A DNA stretch of 64,000 bases from SHAN690 sp023262195 (GCA_038142005.1 JAYQJE010000003.1:248001-312000), one strand, 5' to 3'. Shown: positions 17,742 to 27,748, counted from the stretch's first letter. A program made the numbers and translations. The notes: generated by a model from the letters alone, not told the origin.

Positions 17742-19127
17742 CTAGATGAGTGATTCAATTTCTTGTTCAATCCGCTGTGCCAGCTCATTCGCGCTAGCTG
17801 CTGACTCACTTTCGGTATAAATTCGAATTATCGGCTCAGTATTGGATTTTCTTAGATGCACCCAGCCGTGTTCAAAATCTATTTTCAAGCCATCCACATC
17901 ATTGGTTTCTTCAGCGGTATAACGCTCTTTCATTTTTCCAATAATCTCATCGGGGTTCATGCCTGGTCTTAGCTCGATTTTATTCTTAGCCATTTCATAA
18001 TGTGGATACCCATTCCTAAGGGTGCTCATGGGAACACCCGTCCGTGCGATGTGTGATAAAAACAGCGCAATGCCAATGAGTGAATCACGACCGTAGTGAA
18101 AATCTGGAACGATGATACCTCCATTTCCTTCACCACCGATAACAGCATTGGTCTCTTTCATTTTGACCACCACGTTCACCTCACCAACAGCGCTTGCAAA
18201 GTATTTTTCGCCCGCAGCGCTAGTTATGTCCTTTAGCGCTCTACTTGATGACAGATTGGAAACTGTTGTCCCTGGTTTATTCTTCATATAGTAATCAGAA
18301 ATGGCCACCAATGTATATTCCTCGCCAAACATTTCGCCATTTTCTGATATCAACGCTAACCTATCCACATCAGGATCGACTACGATACCAAGATCGAGAC
18401 CTTCGGACTTGACCAATTCTGATATTTCTGTTAGGTGGGCCTTTAAAGGCTCCGGATTGTGAGCAAAATTTCCACTCACATCACCATTGATTGTCACCAC
18501 CTGCTTCACCCCAAGTTTCTCAAGCAATTTCGGAATGGCTAAACCACCTGTAGAATTCACAGGATCTACTGCCACCTTTAACTGCGCTTTCATAATAGGT
18601 TCTTTATCAACCAAGGGGTAATTAAGCACCATCTCAATGTGCTTATCTATCCATGAATCATCTTGGGTGTAAGTTCCGGTGCGTTCCACGGGCACATAGT
18701 CAAATTCAGCCTCCTGAATTGACTTTAATAAGATGTTACCCTCCTCTGCAGAAATAAATTCTCCCTTGCCATTGAGGAGCTTCAGAGCATTCCAATTCAC
18801 CGGGTTATGGCTAGCGGTTAAAATGATGCCACCATCCGCCTTAAGATTGGGAACGGCTATTTCCACTGTAGGTGTGGTACTCAAACCAAGATCAATCACG
18901 TCAACACCACTCGCTTGAAGTGTAGCCGAAACGATGTTGGACAGCCATCCACCCGATGGACGAGCGTCTCTACCAATAACCACTGTTGGTCTATCTTGGC
19001 CAGAGCTCTTTTTAATGAAAGACGAAAATGCCGAGGCGAACTTAACTGCATCCAGAGGTGTTAGGTTCTCTCCTGGCTTACCACCGATGGTTCCTCGAGT
19101 ACCAGAAATAGAGGATATTAAAGTCAT
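17742..19127 (-). CDS. glmM: Phosphoglucosamine mutase (phosphohexomutase family)
   Basis: A 461-residue phosphohexomutase. The product begins with the ISGTRGTIGG substrate/phosphate region. The phosphoserine loop TASHNPVNWNALKLLN lies near residue 103, the Mg-binding DPDVDRLAL near 245, the sugar-binding GGEGNGG near 333, and the phosphate-binding RKSNTEPIIRIY near 430. The GGEGNGG motif is compatible with either phosphoglucosamine or phosphomannomutase function. The neighbouring GlmU-like gene makes the glucosamine assignment more likely. GlmM converts glucosamine-6-phosphate to glucosamine-1-phosphate for peptidoglycan and LPS precursors. Confidence 0.87.
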   Translation of the reverse strand: MTLISSISGTRGTIGGKPGENLTPLDAVKFASAFSSFIKKSSGQDRPTVVIGRDARPSGGWLSNIVSATLQASGVDVIDLGLSTTPTVEIAVPNLKADGGIILTASHNPVNWNALKLLNGKGEFISAEEGNILLKSIQEAEFDYVPVERTGTYTQDDSWIDKHIEMVLNYPLVDKEPIMKAQLKVAVDPVNSTGGLAIPKLLEKLGVKQVVTINGDVSGNFAHNPEPLKAHLTEISELVKSEGLDLGIVVDPDVDRLALISENGEMFGEEYTLVAISDYYMKNKPGTTVSNLSSSRALKDITSAAGEKYFASAVGEVNVVVKMKETNAVIGGEGNGGIIVPDFHYGRDSLIGIALFLSHIARTGVPMSTLRNGYPHYEMAKNKIELRPGMNPDEIIGKMKERYTAEETNDVDGLKIDFEHGWVHLRKSNTEPIIRIYTESESAASANELAQRIEQEIESLI

Positions 19128-19328
19128 AATTGAAAATAGGACCGCAAAGATATTTATTCACTTTGTCTAGCATCAGCATATTATCCAATTAACGGTTACC
19201 GAAACTTCCTGTAAAGTCGACTATTATTACAAACTTTGCACAAATGTTCAGAAAGATGTTGAAAACACAAATTCATTCATTCAAATCTCCCATAGCGCTC
19301 GGTTAATTTTGACCAAACCTACTCTTTG

Positions 19329-20732
19329 ATGGATGAACTAAACGATAACTACTTTCAAACAAATCTTCACAAGTTAACCTCGCGATTTGAGCAGATGCTA
19401 AAGGAGGGTACCAGCCTTTACTTTGAGGTGGATGATTTGGAATGTTTACTGGAGCATTATATAATACACCACCGCTTTGAATTGGGCGAGCATGTATTGA
19501 CCACCGCTAAAAATCTGCATCCAACCAACCGACAACTAAGTTTAAAAGAAGCAGAATTACTATCCCTAACCAATAGGCAATCGGAGGCGATTACACTATT
19601 GAACGAAATTGAAATATTCGAGCAGACAAACCCTGAGTTTCACATTATAAAAGCAAGTGTGTTAAGTCAGAAGGGTAACTATTCCAAGGCTATAGATGCT
19701 TTGTCTCGAGCATTGGAGTTCACATCAGAAGATAAAGACAACATCTACTTGAATCTGGCTGTGGAGTATCAGAATTTAGAGGATTACAGAACAGCCATCA
19801 CCTATTTGAAAAAGGCACTGTCAATTGAGCCAAATAATGAGGACGCCATTTATGAGCTCGCTTATTGCTTCGAACTTTCAAAGGATTACGATGATGCGGT
19901 GAGCACCTTTAATAATCTAATCGATCAGGTGCCTTATAATGAACATGCTTGGTTCAATTTAGGAGCGAGTTATCAGGCCAAAGCTGATTTTAGCAAAGCA
20001 GCTACCGCATTTGACTATGCATTGGTTATTGATGAGAACTTTCATGCAGCGCTCTTTAACAAGGCCAACATTTTAGTGCAACTCAATAGATATCAAGAAG
20101 CCATTGACTTGTACAAGAGGGCATTATCCTTCGAAATTCTCGATACACTTATTTATTTCTACATAGGCGATTGCTATGATAATTTGGAAGATCATCGCTC
20201 CGCACTCACCTATTTTGAAAAGGCCCTAAGAAAAGACGAAGATATAGCTGAGGCTTGGCTCGCAGCGAGTAGCTCACTTGATATGCTTGGCAGAGAATTA
20301 GAAGCGTTGGAATATGCCAAAAAGGCCATTGAACTTGAGCCGGAAAACGAGGACTACCATTTCTTCATAGCGGGACTTTTTGCTAAGTATGACTTACCCG
20401 ATGACGCGCTCAACGCCTATGAAAAAACTATTGAGTTTGGTTATTTAAACGAAGATGTTTGGGTTGATTATATACAGCTTTGCCTTTCCATCAACAATGA
20501 TGCGCTCGCAAAAGATGTGGTAGACCGGGCGCTCGAAGTTCACTCTGAAAATCACTACATAAAGCTTTACGAAGCTGTTTTGAATTTTAGATCAAAAAAT
20601 GAAGACGAGGGATTTGAGCAGCTGGTAGATTTACTTGTGCTCAAACCTGAATTAATTGAAGAGTTTATTCTGTTTTATCCTAAAGGAATGGAAACAGAAG
20701 AAATTCAATTTTTGATAGAATCATTAAAATAA
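19329..20732 (+). CDS. TPR-repeat protein
   Basis: About 467 residues made almost entirely of tetratricopeptide repeats from residue 90 onward. Examples are GNYSKAIDALSRALEF, EDYRTAITYLKKALSI, KDYDDAVSTFNNLI, ADFSKAATAFDYALVI, NRYQEAIDLYKRAL and EDHRSALTYFEKAL. There is no signal peptide or membrane segment, so it is probably a cytosolic scaffold. The ATG at 19329 is preferred to the TTG just before it. The same-strand genes for rhodanese, DUF368 and aroE follow within 5-10 bases, so this looks like the first gene of an operon. Confidence 0.82.
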   Translation: MDELNDNYFQTNLHKLTSRFEQMLKEGTSLYFEVDDLECLLEHYIIHHRFELGEHVLTTAKNLHPTNRQLSLKEAELLSLTNRQSEAITLLNEIEIFEQTNPEFHIIKASVLSQKGNYSKAIDALSRALEFTSEDKDNIYLNLAVEYQNLEDYRTAITYLKKALSIEPNNEDAIYELAYCFELSKDYDDAVSTFNNLIDQVPYNEHAWFNLGASYQAKADFSKAATAFDYALVIDENFHAALFNKANILVQLNRYQEAIDLYKRALSFEILDTLIYFYIGDCYDNLEDHRSALTYFEKALRKDEDIAEAWLAASSSLDMLGRELEALEYAKKAIELEPENEDYHFFIAGLFAKYDLPDDALNAYEKTIEFGYLNEDVWVDYIQLCLSINNDALAKDVVDRALEVHSENHYIKLYEAVLNFRSKNEDEGFEQLVDLLVLKPELIEEFILFYPKGMETEEIQFLIESLK

Positions 20733-20741
20733 ATTCGCGCC

Positions 20742-21056
20742 ATGAAAGAAATTTCGGTTACTGAGCTGAAGGCTCGAATGGATGCGGGAGATGACCTACA
20801 GTTGATCGATATCCGCGAAACCAACGAATTTGAATACTGCAATATTGGAGGCGAACTTATCCCGATGGGTGAGGTAATGAGTAACCTTTCACGCATTTCT
20901 AAGGATAAGGATGTGGTGATTCATTGCAAGGCAGGCGGACGAAGCGCTGCCATCACCCAAGCACTCATGGCCAGAGGTTATGAGAATGTGATTAACCTTA
21001 AGGGTGGAGTTTTGGCTTGGGCCGCAGAAATTGATCCTAGCTTGCCTACTTACTAA
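20742..21056 (+). CDS. Rhodanese-like domain protein
   Basis: A single 104-residue rhodanese domain. It has LIDIRETNEFEYCNIGGE near residue 22, the active-site loop HCKAGGRSAA with the sulfur-carrying cysteine near residue 64, and the terminal GGVLAWAAEIDPSLPTY. Rhodaneses move sulfane sulfur between carriers. The six-residue loop fits small single-domain sulfurtransferases. It lies between the TPR gene (9-base gap) and DUF368 (6-base gap). Confidence 0.9.
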   Translation: MKEISVTELKARMDAGDDLQLIDIRETNEFEYCNIGGELIPMGEVMSNLSRISKDKDVVIHCKAGGRSAAITQALMARGYENVINLKGGVLAWAAEIDPSLPTY

Positions 21057-21062
21057 GGCAAC

Positions 21063-22027
21063 ATGATAAAAGCACGTCTTTTTCTCGTTTTGAAAGGCAT
21101 GGCCATGGGTATGGCTGAAGTGGTGCCTGGTGTTTCTGGTGGAACCATTGCATTTATCACGGGCATTTATGAGCGACTCATTAATGTAATAAAAAGCATC
21201 GGCCCCGGACTTTTCACGGCATTTAAGAAAGATGGAATACCTGCTGTCTGGAAGGCGGTAGATGGCAATTTTTTAGTCACACTTATCTCAGGAATGCTAG
21301 TGGGAATTGTCATCGGAGTTTTTCTGATCACGCACCTTCTAGAAACATATCCATTACTCGTATGGTCATATTTCTTTGGGCTCATCATGGTGAGTGCCTG
21401 GTTTGTAGGTAAGCAAATTATTCAGGTGAATGGTCAAGTGATATTCATGGCAACTCTGGGTGCATGCATTGCTTATTATATCACTGTTGCGGTACCTGTA
21501 GCTGGAAACCCAGAACTTTGGTATGTTTTTGTATGTGGTGCAATCGCAGTAAGCGCACTACTGCTTCCGGGAATCTCTGGAAGTTTTATTCTGCTTTTGC
21601 TTGGCATGTATACCTACATCATCCCTACGGTTAAAGACGCCATCAAGACATTTGAAATAGACAAGATTATCGTCTTAATTGCTTTCGGCAGTGGTATGTT
21701 GGTTGGAATGATTGCATTCTCCCGTGTTATTTCATGGGCCTTTGCCAATTTTAAAGATCTTACGCTGGCAGCACTCACTGGCTTCTTAATTGGATCGCTA
21801 AATAAGATTTGGCCCTGGCAAAAAGTACTACAGACCATGGAGAAAGATAGCGGAGAGCTGGTCATCATTCATAGCCGTAGCGTTCTCCTGCGACATTTGC
21901 AAAGATTGAATTAAACCCAATCTACGGTAACGACCCACAAATCTTGGGTTGCGTATTATTAATTGCTGCAGGATTTGCAACCGTCTTTGTTGCCGAGCAG
22001 TTGTCCTCCAAACTATCTTCAGAGTGA
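21063..22027 (+). CDS. DUF368 membrane protein (frame broken near 21883)
   Basis: A multi-pass membrane protein of the DUF368 family. The hallmark GMAMGMAEVVPGVSGGTIAF lies near residue 13, and a second copy of the signature (ALLLPGISGSFILLLLGMY) near 165. Members are linked to polyprenyl-phosphate recycling across the membrane in recent work on DUF368 and DedA proteins. The annotated frame ends in an unlikely tail. One inserted T near 21883 instead gives SVSPATFAKIELNPIYGNDPQ followed by a last membrane helix, ending at 22027. That end overlaps the aroE GTG start by four bases (GTGA), and this coupling supports the reconstructed frame. Confidence 0.85.
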
Positions 22028-22740
22028 AGCGCTACGGGCTCATTGGATATCCGTTAACACATTCGTTTTCACCTTCATTTTTTAACGAGAAATTCTCGAA
22101 GCTCAATTTAGATGCAACCTATGCATCGATCGAAATTGAAGACCTATCGAATGCCATGCCCCGTTTTGAATTCTCCCTTTATCATGGGTTGAATGTTACC
22201 ATACCGTACAAAGAGCAAATCATTCCTTTTCTGGATGGGTTGAGTAATGAAGCCCAACTGATCGGTGCTGTTAACTGTATAGAAATTGCTGAGGACAAAT
22301 TGATAGGACACAATACAGATTGGATTGGCTTTAAGCAAGCCATAGAGCGGATAATCAAACCGTATCATCAATCTGCGCTTGTTCTTGGTTCTGGTGGAAG
22401 TTCCAAAGCTGTAAAGTTTGCGCTCGAAGCGCTAAAGATTAATTATCAAGTCATTTCGCGTACAGGTGTAAATACATACGAAGCTCTGCAAGAGAAAGAT
22501 GTTGAAACCAATTTGGTTATTATCAATACTACTCCACTCGGTATGTACCCAAATGTTCAGTTAAAACCAGCCATTCCTTTCGCTGCGATCACAAAGTACC
22601 ACTTGGTTTTCGATCTAATTTACAACCCTCTGGAAACGGCTTTTTTAAAAGAGTGTAAAGCACACGGTGCACAGGTGAAAAATGGACTTGAAATGCTTGA
22701 GTTGCAAGCCGAGGCCAGCTGGGAAATCTGGAATCGCTAA
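22024..22740 (+). CDS. aroE: Shikimate dehydrogenase
   Basis: A 238-residue AroE that reduces 3-dehydroshikimate to shikimate with NADPH in aromatic amino acid synthesis. The protein starts VKRYGLIGYPLTHSFSP from a GTG. The catalytic lysine is in NVTIPYKEQI near residue 65, the catalytic aspartate in GHNTDWIGF near 100, the NADP loop in VLGSGGSSKAVKF near 120, and NTTPLGMYP near 175. The end is LEMLELQAEASWEIW. A longer frame upstream adds an unconserved Cys-rich extension, so I reject it in favour of the GTG overlapping the DUF368 stop. Confidence 0.92.
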   Translation: MKRYGLIGYPLTHSFSPSFFNEKFSKLNLDATYASIEIEDLSNAMPRFEFSLYHGLNVTIPYKEQIIPFLDGLSNEAQLIGAVNCIEIAEDKLIGHNTDWIGFKQAIERIIKPYHQSALVLGSGGSSKAVKFALEALKINYQVISRTGVNTYEALQEKDVETNLVIINTTPLGMYPNVQLKPAIPFAAITKYHLVFDLIYNPLETAFLKECKAHGAQVKNGLEMLELQAEASWEIWNR

Positions 22741-22773
22741 ACTTCTATATTCCTGATGTAAATATCCCAATAT

Positions 22774-23250
22774 TCAATGCCTCTTGAAGTAACTTACTCC
22801 TAGGTCTAGTGATTGGCTGTCCTTCTCAAAATAGACCAGAAGTTTGCCTTGGATTTGCTCATAAGATTCTCCATCAAAAGCAGAAATAAGCCTTACCTCG
22901 GCCTTCGTACTCTTAATTCTAGGAATTGCATCGGATGTGAGCTCAGCAAAAAGCACCTGTTTGCTCAATTCCTTTGAAGAGTAATGGTTTGGGAATAATC
23001 GATCCGTATTTAATATGGTCAATCCATAGCCAACGATGACAAAAACTGTCATGGTCACCAGGCCCACGTTGCGCCTTACTCCAAAAATTATCAGTATCAA
23101 AATACTGATCAGGCCTATGGAGGCTGTCAAAGCAGCAACATAAAAATTGGGAAAGAAAATGCCCAGAATGATGCCACCTATCAAGGGCCAAATCAATCTG
23201 AATAATGGCACTTGCTGCCAAATATGTTTTCTTGACCGATTGCCTTGCAT
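22774..23250 (-). pseudogene. comEC: ComEC/Rec2 N-terminal fragment
   Basis: The 158 codons encode a start (RLIWPLIGGIILGIFF), two or three membrane helices, and the beginning of the soluble DUF4131 region (LFAELTSDAIPRIKSTKAEVRLIS, then IQGKLLVYFEKDSQSLDLG). This is the N-terminal quarter of the ComEC DNA-uptake channel. A full protein is about 650-750 residues with a competence domain and often a metallo-beta-lactamase domain. Both are absent, and the next gene, aroE on the opposite strand, begins at once. With a one-base shift near the end the frame runs to 22737. I call it a truncated remnant. A local assembly collapse could look the same. Confidence 0.6.
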
Positions 23251-23293
23251 TCTCGCGCCTTTGCGCTTACAAGATATTAATCAAATCCTTGTC

Positions 23294-24657
23294 TCAGTCT
23301 GGAACACTCGACTTTGGCCAGACTAAGTGCCAAACCTCAAACCAGACCCATAGCGCAAGCATAGGATATAATGGCAATAAGCGACACTGCAAACGCTCAT
23401 AAACATTGGCCAATACTCCTGTAATGGCTGCATTGAAAAAGTAGAAAATCGTTATCACTATCAATATAGTGACCATTCTTTGAGACAGATGCCCTGACAA
23501 GAGCGCCCAACCTAACAGCAGCATTGCCAAAAAAAGTGTGATGTAGTTCACCGCCTTAAAAAAGGCAATGGAAGGTGGTCGGCATTTTTATTCTGTATGC
23601 TGGTGTAATATTCATTCAGCTCTTGCTTAAAGTGCGTTTGCATTGGCCATGATGGTGGCGAACCTTCGCCATAAGTATATTGTAAACCACTCCCGAGTTC
23701 AATTTGAAACATCTGTTGAATGGTAGACTTTACAGAGCCAAAAAGAAACCATTTAAGATATCGCGGCTTAAGTAGAAAATCACTCACCACTCCAGACCAA
23801 CGCTCATTTAATCCAGGCCAATCTGGTCCAGATATTTGAACTGGTCCATCACCGGCCCAAAGAAAACCACCCGTCTCTTTGGGTATATTATCCTTAATCG
23901 CGCATAACTCTTCGGGTGCATCTGGGCAGTTTTCATCCAAATAAAGTTTCAAAAAACCCATCTCCGCGATGTTTGCTGTTAAAAACACATTGGTTGCTAG
24001 GCTAAGTCGGAACCCATGGCCATATGCAGCATTATAACTACAAGTGAATAAAACCGAGGCCAATAGTGTAGCTCCGAGCGTGATGAGCCTCATTCTAAAG
24101 GAGTTAAATCCTAAGTGTTTTTTCAAAACAATTATGGACAGAATAGCTAACAACAGCAGCGGAATATGACTAAGGTGGGTTATACTTGAGATGAAGATGA
24201 TTAATGAATAAACCATTATCATCTTCCAATTAAAGACAGTTTCAAGCAGTAAGCTCAAGGTGGCGATTACCAATATTAATGTAAAAATATCGGGCATCAA
24301 CTGCCCTGCGTACCAACCCATGCTGGTACCAAAAACCAGTACAACTACGGAAACAAAGTGCTTGACACGAGCAGTACGCTCAAAAAGCGACACACAAACT
24401 CTAAAAAGCAGCATGTTCAATAACAGTGATTGAAGAAGAACAATTGGCCAATTCGAAACCATTAATCCGAAAATGCGCATAAGCAATGGATAGCCTATGG
24501 CACGATGAAATGATGGTTCAAGACTTGCTGCCATTTCCATATATGCACCACTATCAAAGTAAACCAACGGATACCTGTTGTATAAAGCTGGTGCCACAAT
24601 TATAAGCGTGGTGACAAATAGGTAGAGATAATGCGCTATTCTATCCTTCGTAAGCAT
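23294..24657 (-). CDS. Polytopic membrane protein, unknown (frame broken near 23572)
   Basis: About 454 residues with roughly ten membrane helices. After the first helix comes LYNRYPLVYFDSGAYMEMA, which resembles the first periplasmic loop of GT-C type glycosyltransferases and related DUF membrane proteins. A soluble loop rich in Asp, Pro and Trp (CPDAPEELCAIKDNIPKE, then GPVQISGPDWPGLNERW) lies around residues 240-330. The frame breaks close to the end of the first part. One extra base near 23572 links it to AFFKAVNYITLFLAMLL and a further helical region ending at 23294. I cannot name a substrate. Confidence 0.6.
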
Positions 24658-24666
24658 TTGCTAAAA

Positions 24667-25185
24667 TTATCCTAAATACTTATGCTTAATTACAGAAACG
24701 TGATGCCTCAAGTGACCACTGATTATGTAGAACAGGGCCACCACTTGCACCTCCGAGTTATTTGCTATACCAGTTTTATTCAACTGGTCTTGGCTCATAG
24801 TTTTGAGCATATTGAGCGTAGAGTGTCTGACGTTGATTGCATATTGGCACAATTGAGGTCCAGAAAGACCCGCCATATTCATATTAGAGGCAAATTCATT
24901 TTCATCATATCCAGGTAAATCTACCCGTTCATCAGACCGAGCAATGGTCAAGGCTCTATAACCAAAGATGATTTCAGTTTCTATACAATGACCAATTACT
25001 TCTGCAATGGTCCACTTATTCGAAGCATAAGCGAATGCAAGCTTATTTGGGGTCAAAGTGCCCATCAATTCTTCAAGAATTTGGATAGAGTCAACGAGTT
25101 CTTTTTCAAGTTCGGTATGCTTTACTTGGCTTAAGTAAGTATGAAAGAATGGATTTACTTTAAACCGTTGCAGTTTTTCAATCAT
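24667..25185 (-). CDS. DinB-family protein
   Basis: A 172-residue four-helix DinB/YfiT-like protein. The conserved helix WTIAEVIGHCIETEIIFGYR carries the first metal-ligand histidine (near residue 67). The C-terminal helix with ISGHLRHHVSVIKHKY carries the others. DinB-like proteins bind a divalent metal, and some are thiol transferases. The role of this one is unknown. A TACATTTC promoter-like box lies only a few bases upstream of the ATG on the minus strand. Confidence 0.87.
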   Translation of the reverse strand: MIEKLQRFKVNPFFHTYLSQVKHTELEKELVDSIQILEELMGTLTPNKLAFAYASNKWTIAEVIGHCIETEIIFGYRALTIARSDERVDLPGYDENEFASNMNMAGLSGPQLCQYAINVRHSTLNMLKTMSQDQLNKTGIANNSEVQVVALFYIISGHLRHHVSVIKHKYLG

Positions 25186-25208
25186 GGGGGAAATGTAGTC
25201 GAAACAAA

Positions 25209-25234
25209 TAAAAAAGGAGCGAATTCTCGCTCCT
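25209..25234 (-). terminator. Rho-independent terminator after the MuiA-like gene
   Basis: The inverted repeat GGAGCGA/TCGCTCC with a short loop is followed on the minus strand by six T bases. It lies 87 bases past the stop of the DUF4139 gene and ends that operon. Confidence 0.85.
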
Positions 25235-25320
25235 TTCTCCCTTTACCATTTCTGATTCAATTTTGAACCACTAACTACACTAGATACCCTTGTGGTTTTG
25301 AAAATGTTACAACCTTTCGA

Positions 25321-26928
25321 TTAAAAGTTGATTTTCTTGTCCGAAGGGTACTTTATAGTATACCTAAGCGTCATTTCTTCGGTTTCCCCACCCATAATAT
25401 TCTTAGTCCATCGCAGCTTACCGGTTTCCTCAGTTCGTTTGGCTCCCTTGGCTTCAATACCATCCACCACAATGTCTTTATTCGTTGATACGGGCACCTG
25501 ATCCTCAATCACCATCTGTATTTTGGTCCCTTTGGTGTTTTTCACAGTGATTTGAATTGCAATCTCCTCTTTTGTAGTGTTTCCAATCCTTTTATTTTGG
25601 CAAAACTCTAGGATTTTCTCGCGCTTAACCACAATGCTCTGATCTCTTCCAAGGCTCAATTCCAACGTATCGGAGGTGATACCCGGATCTAGGTAAACCT
25701 CACCAACATAAGTGTTGGCAAAAAAGAGATTCGCTGTACCGGGCAACAGATCGTATTGTTCAAATTCAGAAACTCTTGCGATAAGAAATGCAGCAGGATC
25801 AACTTTTGGCGCAGCGTAGTATTCATACTTGGCAGGAATGGTCAATTCATCTAAACTCACACCTTGCTCCTTGCCATTGGATAGAATCGAGTAGCGATCA
25901 TTAAGCTGGAATTGAGTTACTGCATCATTCATTGGATAATCTATGGTAGCTCCCGACTCGAAGTCAGCTTCAGCGCGGGCACCTCTTATAGTCATCGGTT
26001 TAGCTTCAATAGCCTCTTCCGCCATCTTATTGCTGTAGCCCATCGGACGCCCATAATTTTCCACAAAGTGCAACCTCCATGGATGAAGCACTGGCTTATT
26101 TCCATTCATATTCGGATTTGCATTGGTAAGTGTGAGGCTGATATTATCCCAATCTACGCCAGTATTTTGGAAAAGCTTGGCATTGTAGGCCAGCTTTAAT
26201 GGCTGATCAACCTCAGATATATTCACGTTATAATTCGGTCTCCATCCTGCCGAGCGAGTCATGTAACTGAATTCAATTTTAGCTGTAGTTTTTGCCTTAG
26301 AAAACACCTCCACCATTACCTCTCCGGTAGCTTTGTTGAGTCTTGTATTTTCCTCGTTTAACTGCCTCCTAAGTCGAGCAATACGCTTATTGATATTGGT
26401 CTGTTTTTGCTCGATTTGCATCACCTTGAGCATGATATCAGCCAACCGATCTCGGTAAAAATCACTGAGATCTTCGAGGTCTTCAATTAAAAACGCTCGA
26501 TTATCAGCATCCCAACCTACTTGTTGATTTGCCAGAATCATTTGCTTTTCTTCAGAGTAAACGGCTAACATGTTTGCATTAAACTTAGAATCGAATTCTA
26601 ACGTTTGTAGCGAATCTTCCATGATGCGCACACGTTCGGGGCGTTGACCCGGTTTTAGAAAATTCACCTTTGATGTGACACTTAGCACTTCAACTCCATT
26701 GGGGACAGATACGCTGATAGAATTAGATACGAGCTCAGAGGCTAACCCTGTAAAGTTTAAGACCTGTCTTCCACTCATCAAGTTTACCGAAGCTGTGCGA
26801 TTAATATGCGCTCCACTCGGGTAGACAGTTACATGGTCAATTTTCGAGTTGACGGAAGGCACATTCTGAGCCATCACACTCAACGTAAAACAAGCGGTAA
26901 CGAGTGCTGTTCCTAAAGATTTCTTCAT
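25321..26928 (-). CDS. Mucoidy-inhibitor MuiA-family (DUF4139/DUF4140) exported protein
   Basis: A 535-residue exported protein with signal peptide LVTACFTLSVMAQ. The DUF4140 N-terminal domain covers about residues 28-125 (IDHVTVYPSGAHINRTA, FTGLASELVSNSISV). A coiled coil follows (about 165-205), then the DUF4139 domain with FSYMTRSAGWRPNYNVNI, AKLFQNTGVDWDNISLTLTN and the terminal MGGETEEMTLRYTIKYP. MuiA homologues are widespread in Bacteroidota and their function is not settled. It follows the zinc metallopeptidase gene with a nine-base gap on the same strand. Confidence 0.9.
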   Translation of the reverse strand: MKKSLGTALVTACFTLSVMAQNVPSVNSKIDHVTVYPSGAHINRTASVNLMSGRQVLNFTGLASELVSNSISVSVPNGVEVLSVTSKVNFLKPGQRPERVRIMEDSLQTLEFDSKFNANMLAVYSEEKQMILANQQVGWDADNRAFLIEDLEDLSDFYRDRLADIMLKVMQIEQKQTNINKRIARLRRQLNEENTRLNKATGEVMVEVFSKAKTTAKIEFSYMTRSAGWRPNYNVNISEVDQPLKLAYNAKLFQNTGVDWDNISLTLTNANPNMNGNKPVLHPWRLHFVENYGRPMGYSNKMAEEAIEAKPMTIRGARAEADFESGATIDYPMNDAVTQFQLNDRYSILSNGKEQGVSLDELTIPAKYEYYAAPKVDPAAFLIARVSEFEQYDLLPGTANLFFANTYVGEVYLDPGITSDTLELSLGRDQSIVVKREKILEFCQNKRIGNTTKEEIAIQITVKNTKGTKIQMVIEDQVPVSTNKDIVVDGIEAKGAKRTEETGKLRWTKNIMGGETEEMTLRYTIKYPSDKKINF

Positions 26929-26937
26929 AACTAAAGT

Positions 26938-27627
26938 TTAATCATCTCCTCCTCCAGCAAATGCCATCACAAAATAGATTAGCTGAGAAATTGCTGCCAA
27001 AGTAGCCACTACATAGGTACTGGCAGCCCAGCGTAACGCATTTTTAGCTTTATCATGCTCTTCTCCCACAGTAATTTTACTCATGTTGAGCCATTGTAAA
27101 GCTCTAGCTGATGCGTCAAATTCCACGGGCAATGTTACAAGGCTAAATAAGGTAATTACCGCTTGTGCTAAAATCAATATTGTGACCAACTGTGGACCAA
27201 ATTTGGGCAATGCAAAAGCACCGAAGATTCCAACGATAAAGATGATGTTCATCAACCTTGAGCTTAAATTAACCACAGGTACCATGGCCGACCTAAAACC
27301 CAACATAGCATAGGCCGTGGCGTGTTGTACGGCATGCCCAGTTTCGTGAGCCGCTACAGCCGCAGCCGAGACGTTACGACCGAGATATACTTCTCGGCTC
27401 AGGTTTATTGTCTTATTGGCAGGGTTGTAATGATCTGTCAGTTCACCCTCCACCGACTGCACCTTCACGTCATGGATGTTATTATCACGGAGCATGCGCT
27501 CTGCAATCTCCGCTCCAGATAATCCACTGGTGGTTGGTATCTCTGAGTATTCTCTGAATCTTCGCTTTAGTCTACCGCCAACAAAAAAGCTAAGACCTGC
27601 GAATACGATTAATAATAATATGTACAT
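26938..27627 (-). CDS. Membrane-bound zinc metallopeptidase (YugP-like)
   Basis: A 229-residue membrane protein with an N-terminal helix. The zinc motif VAAHETGHAVQHA (HExxH) lies near residue 95, and the preceding segment HDVKVQSVEGELTDHYNPANKTINLS is typical of YugP-type peptidases. Three membrane helices follow, plus a glutamate region (VTLPVEFDASARAL) that could supply the third ligand. The substrate is unknown. It probably shares a transcript with the MuiA-like gene. Confidence 0.9.
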   Translation of the reverse strand: MYILLLIVFAGLSFFVGGRLKRRFREYSEIPTTSGLSGAEIAERMLRDNNIHDVKVQSVEGELTDHYNPANKTINLSREVYLGRNVSAAAVAAHETGHAVQHATAYAMLGFRSAMVPVVNLSSRLMNIIFIVGIFGAFALPKFGPQLVTILILAQAVITLFSLVTLPVEFDASARALQWLNMSKITVGEEHDKAKNALRWAASTYVVATLAAISQLIYFVMAFAGGGDD

Positions 27628-27690
27628 GTTTTGAATTTTTCAACTGGAGAATCAATTGCCGTGCCAACACAAAGTGCAGAATATTTGACA

Positions 27691-27725
27691 CAAAAAAAGC
27701 CTTGGCTGCTATTATGCCAAGGCAT
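27691..27725 (-). terminator. Rho-independent terminator after a T9SS cargo gene
   Basis: The repeat GCCTTGG/CCAAGGC with an 11-base loop is followed on the minus strand by seven T bases. It lies 24 bases past the stop of the 27749-28871 gene. Confidence 0.85.
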
Positions 27726-27748
27726 TTCCCTGTGTTGTGATGGTTTAC

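Noticed and set aside
21949..22023. An N-terminal extension of shikimate dehydrogenase
   Set aside because: The extra residues are Cys-rich, not conserved, and overlap the true end of DUF368.
27651..27666. Sigma-54-like site (TGGCACGGCAATTGAT on the minus strand) upstream of the zinc metallopeptidase
   Set aside because: The -24 part is perfect, but the -12 part has TTGA instead of the nearly invariant TTGC, so it is too weak to annotate.
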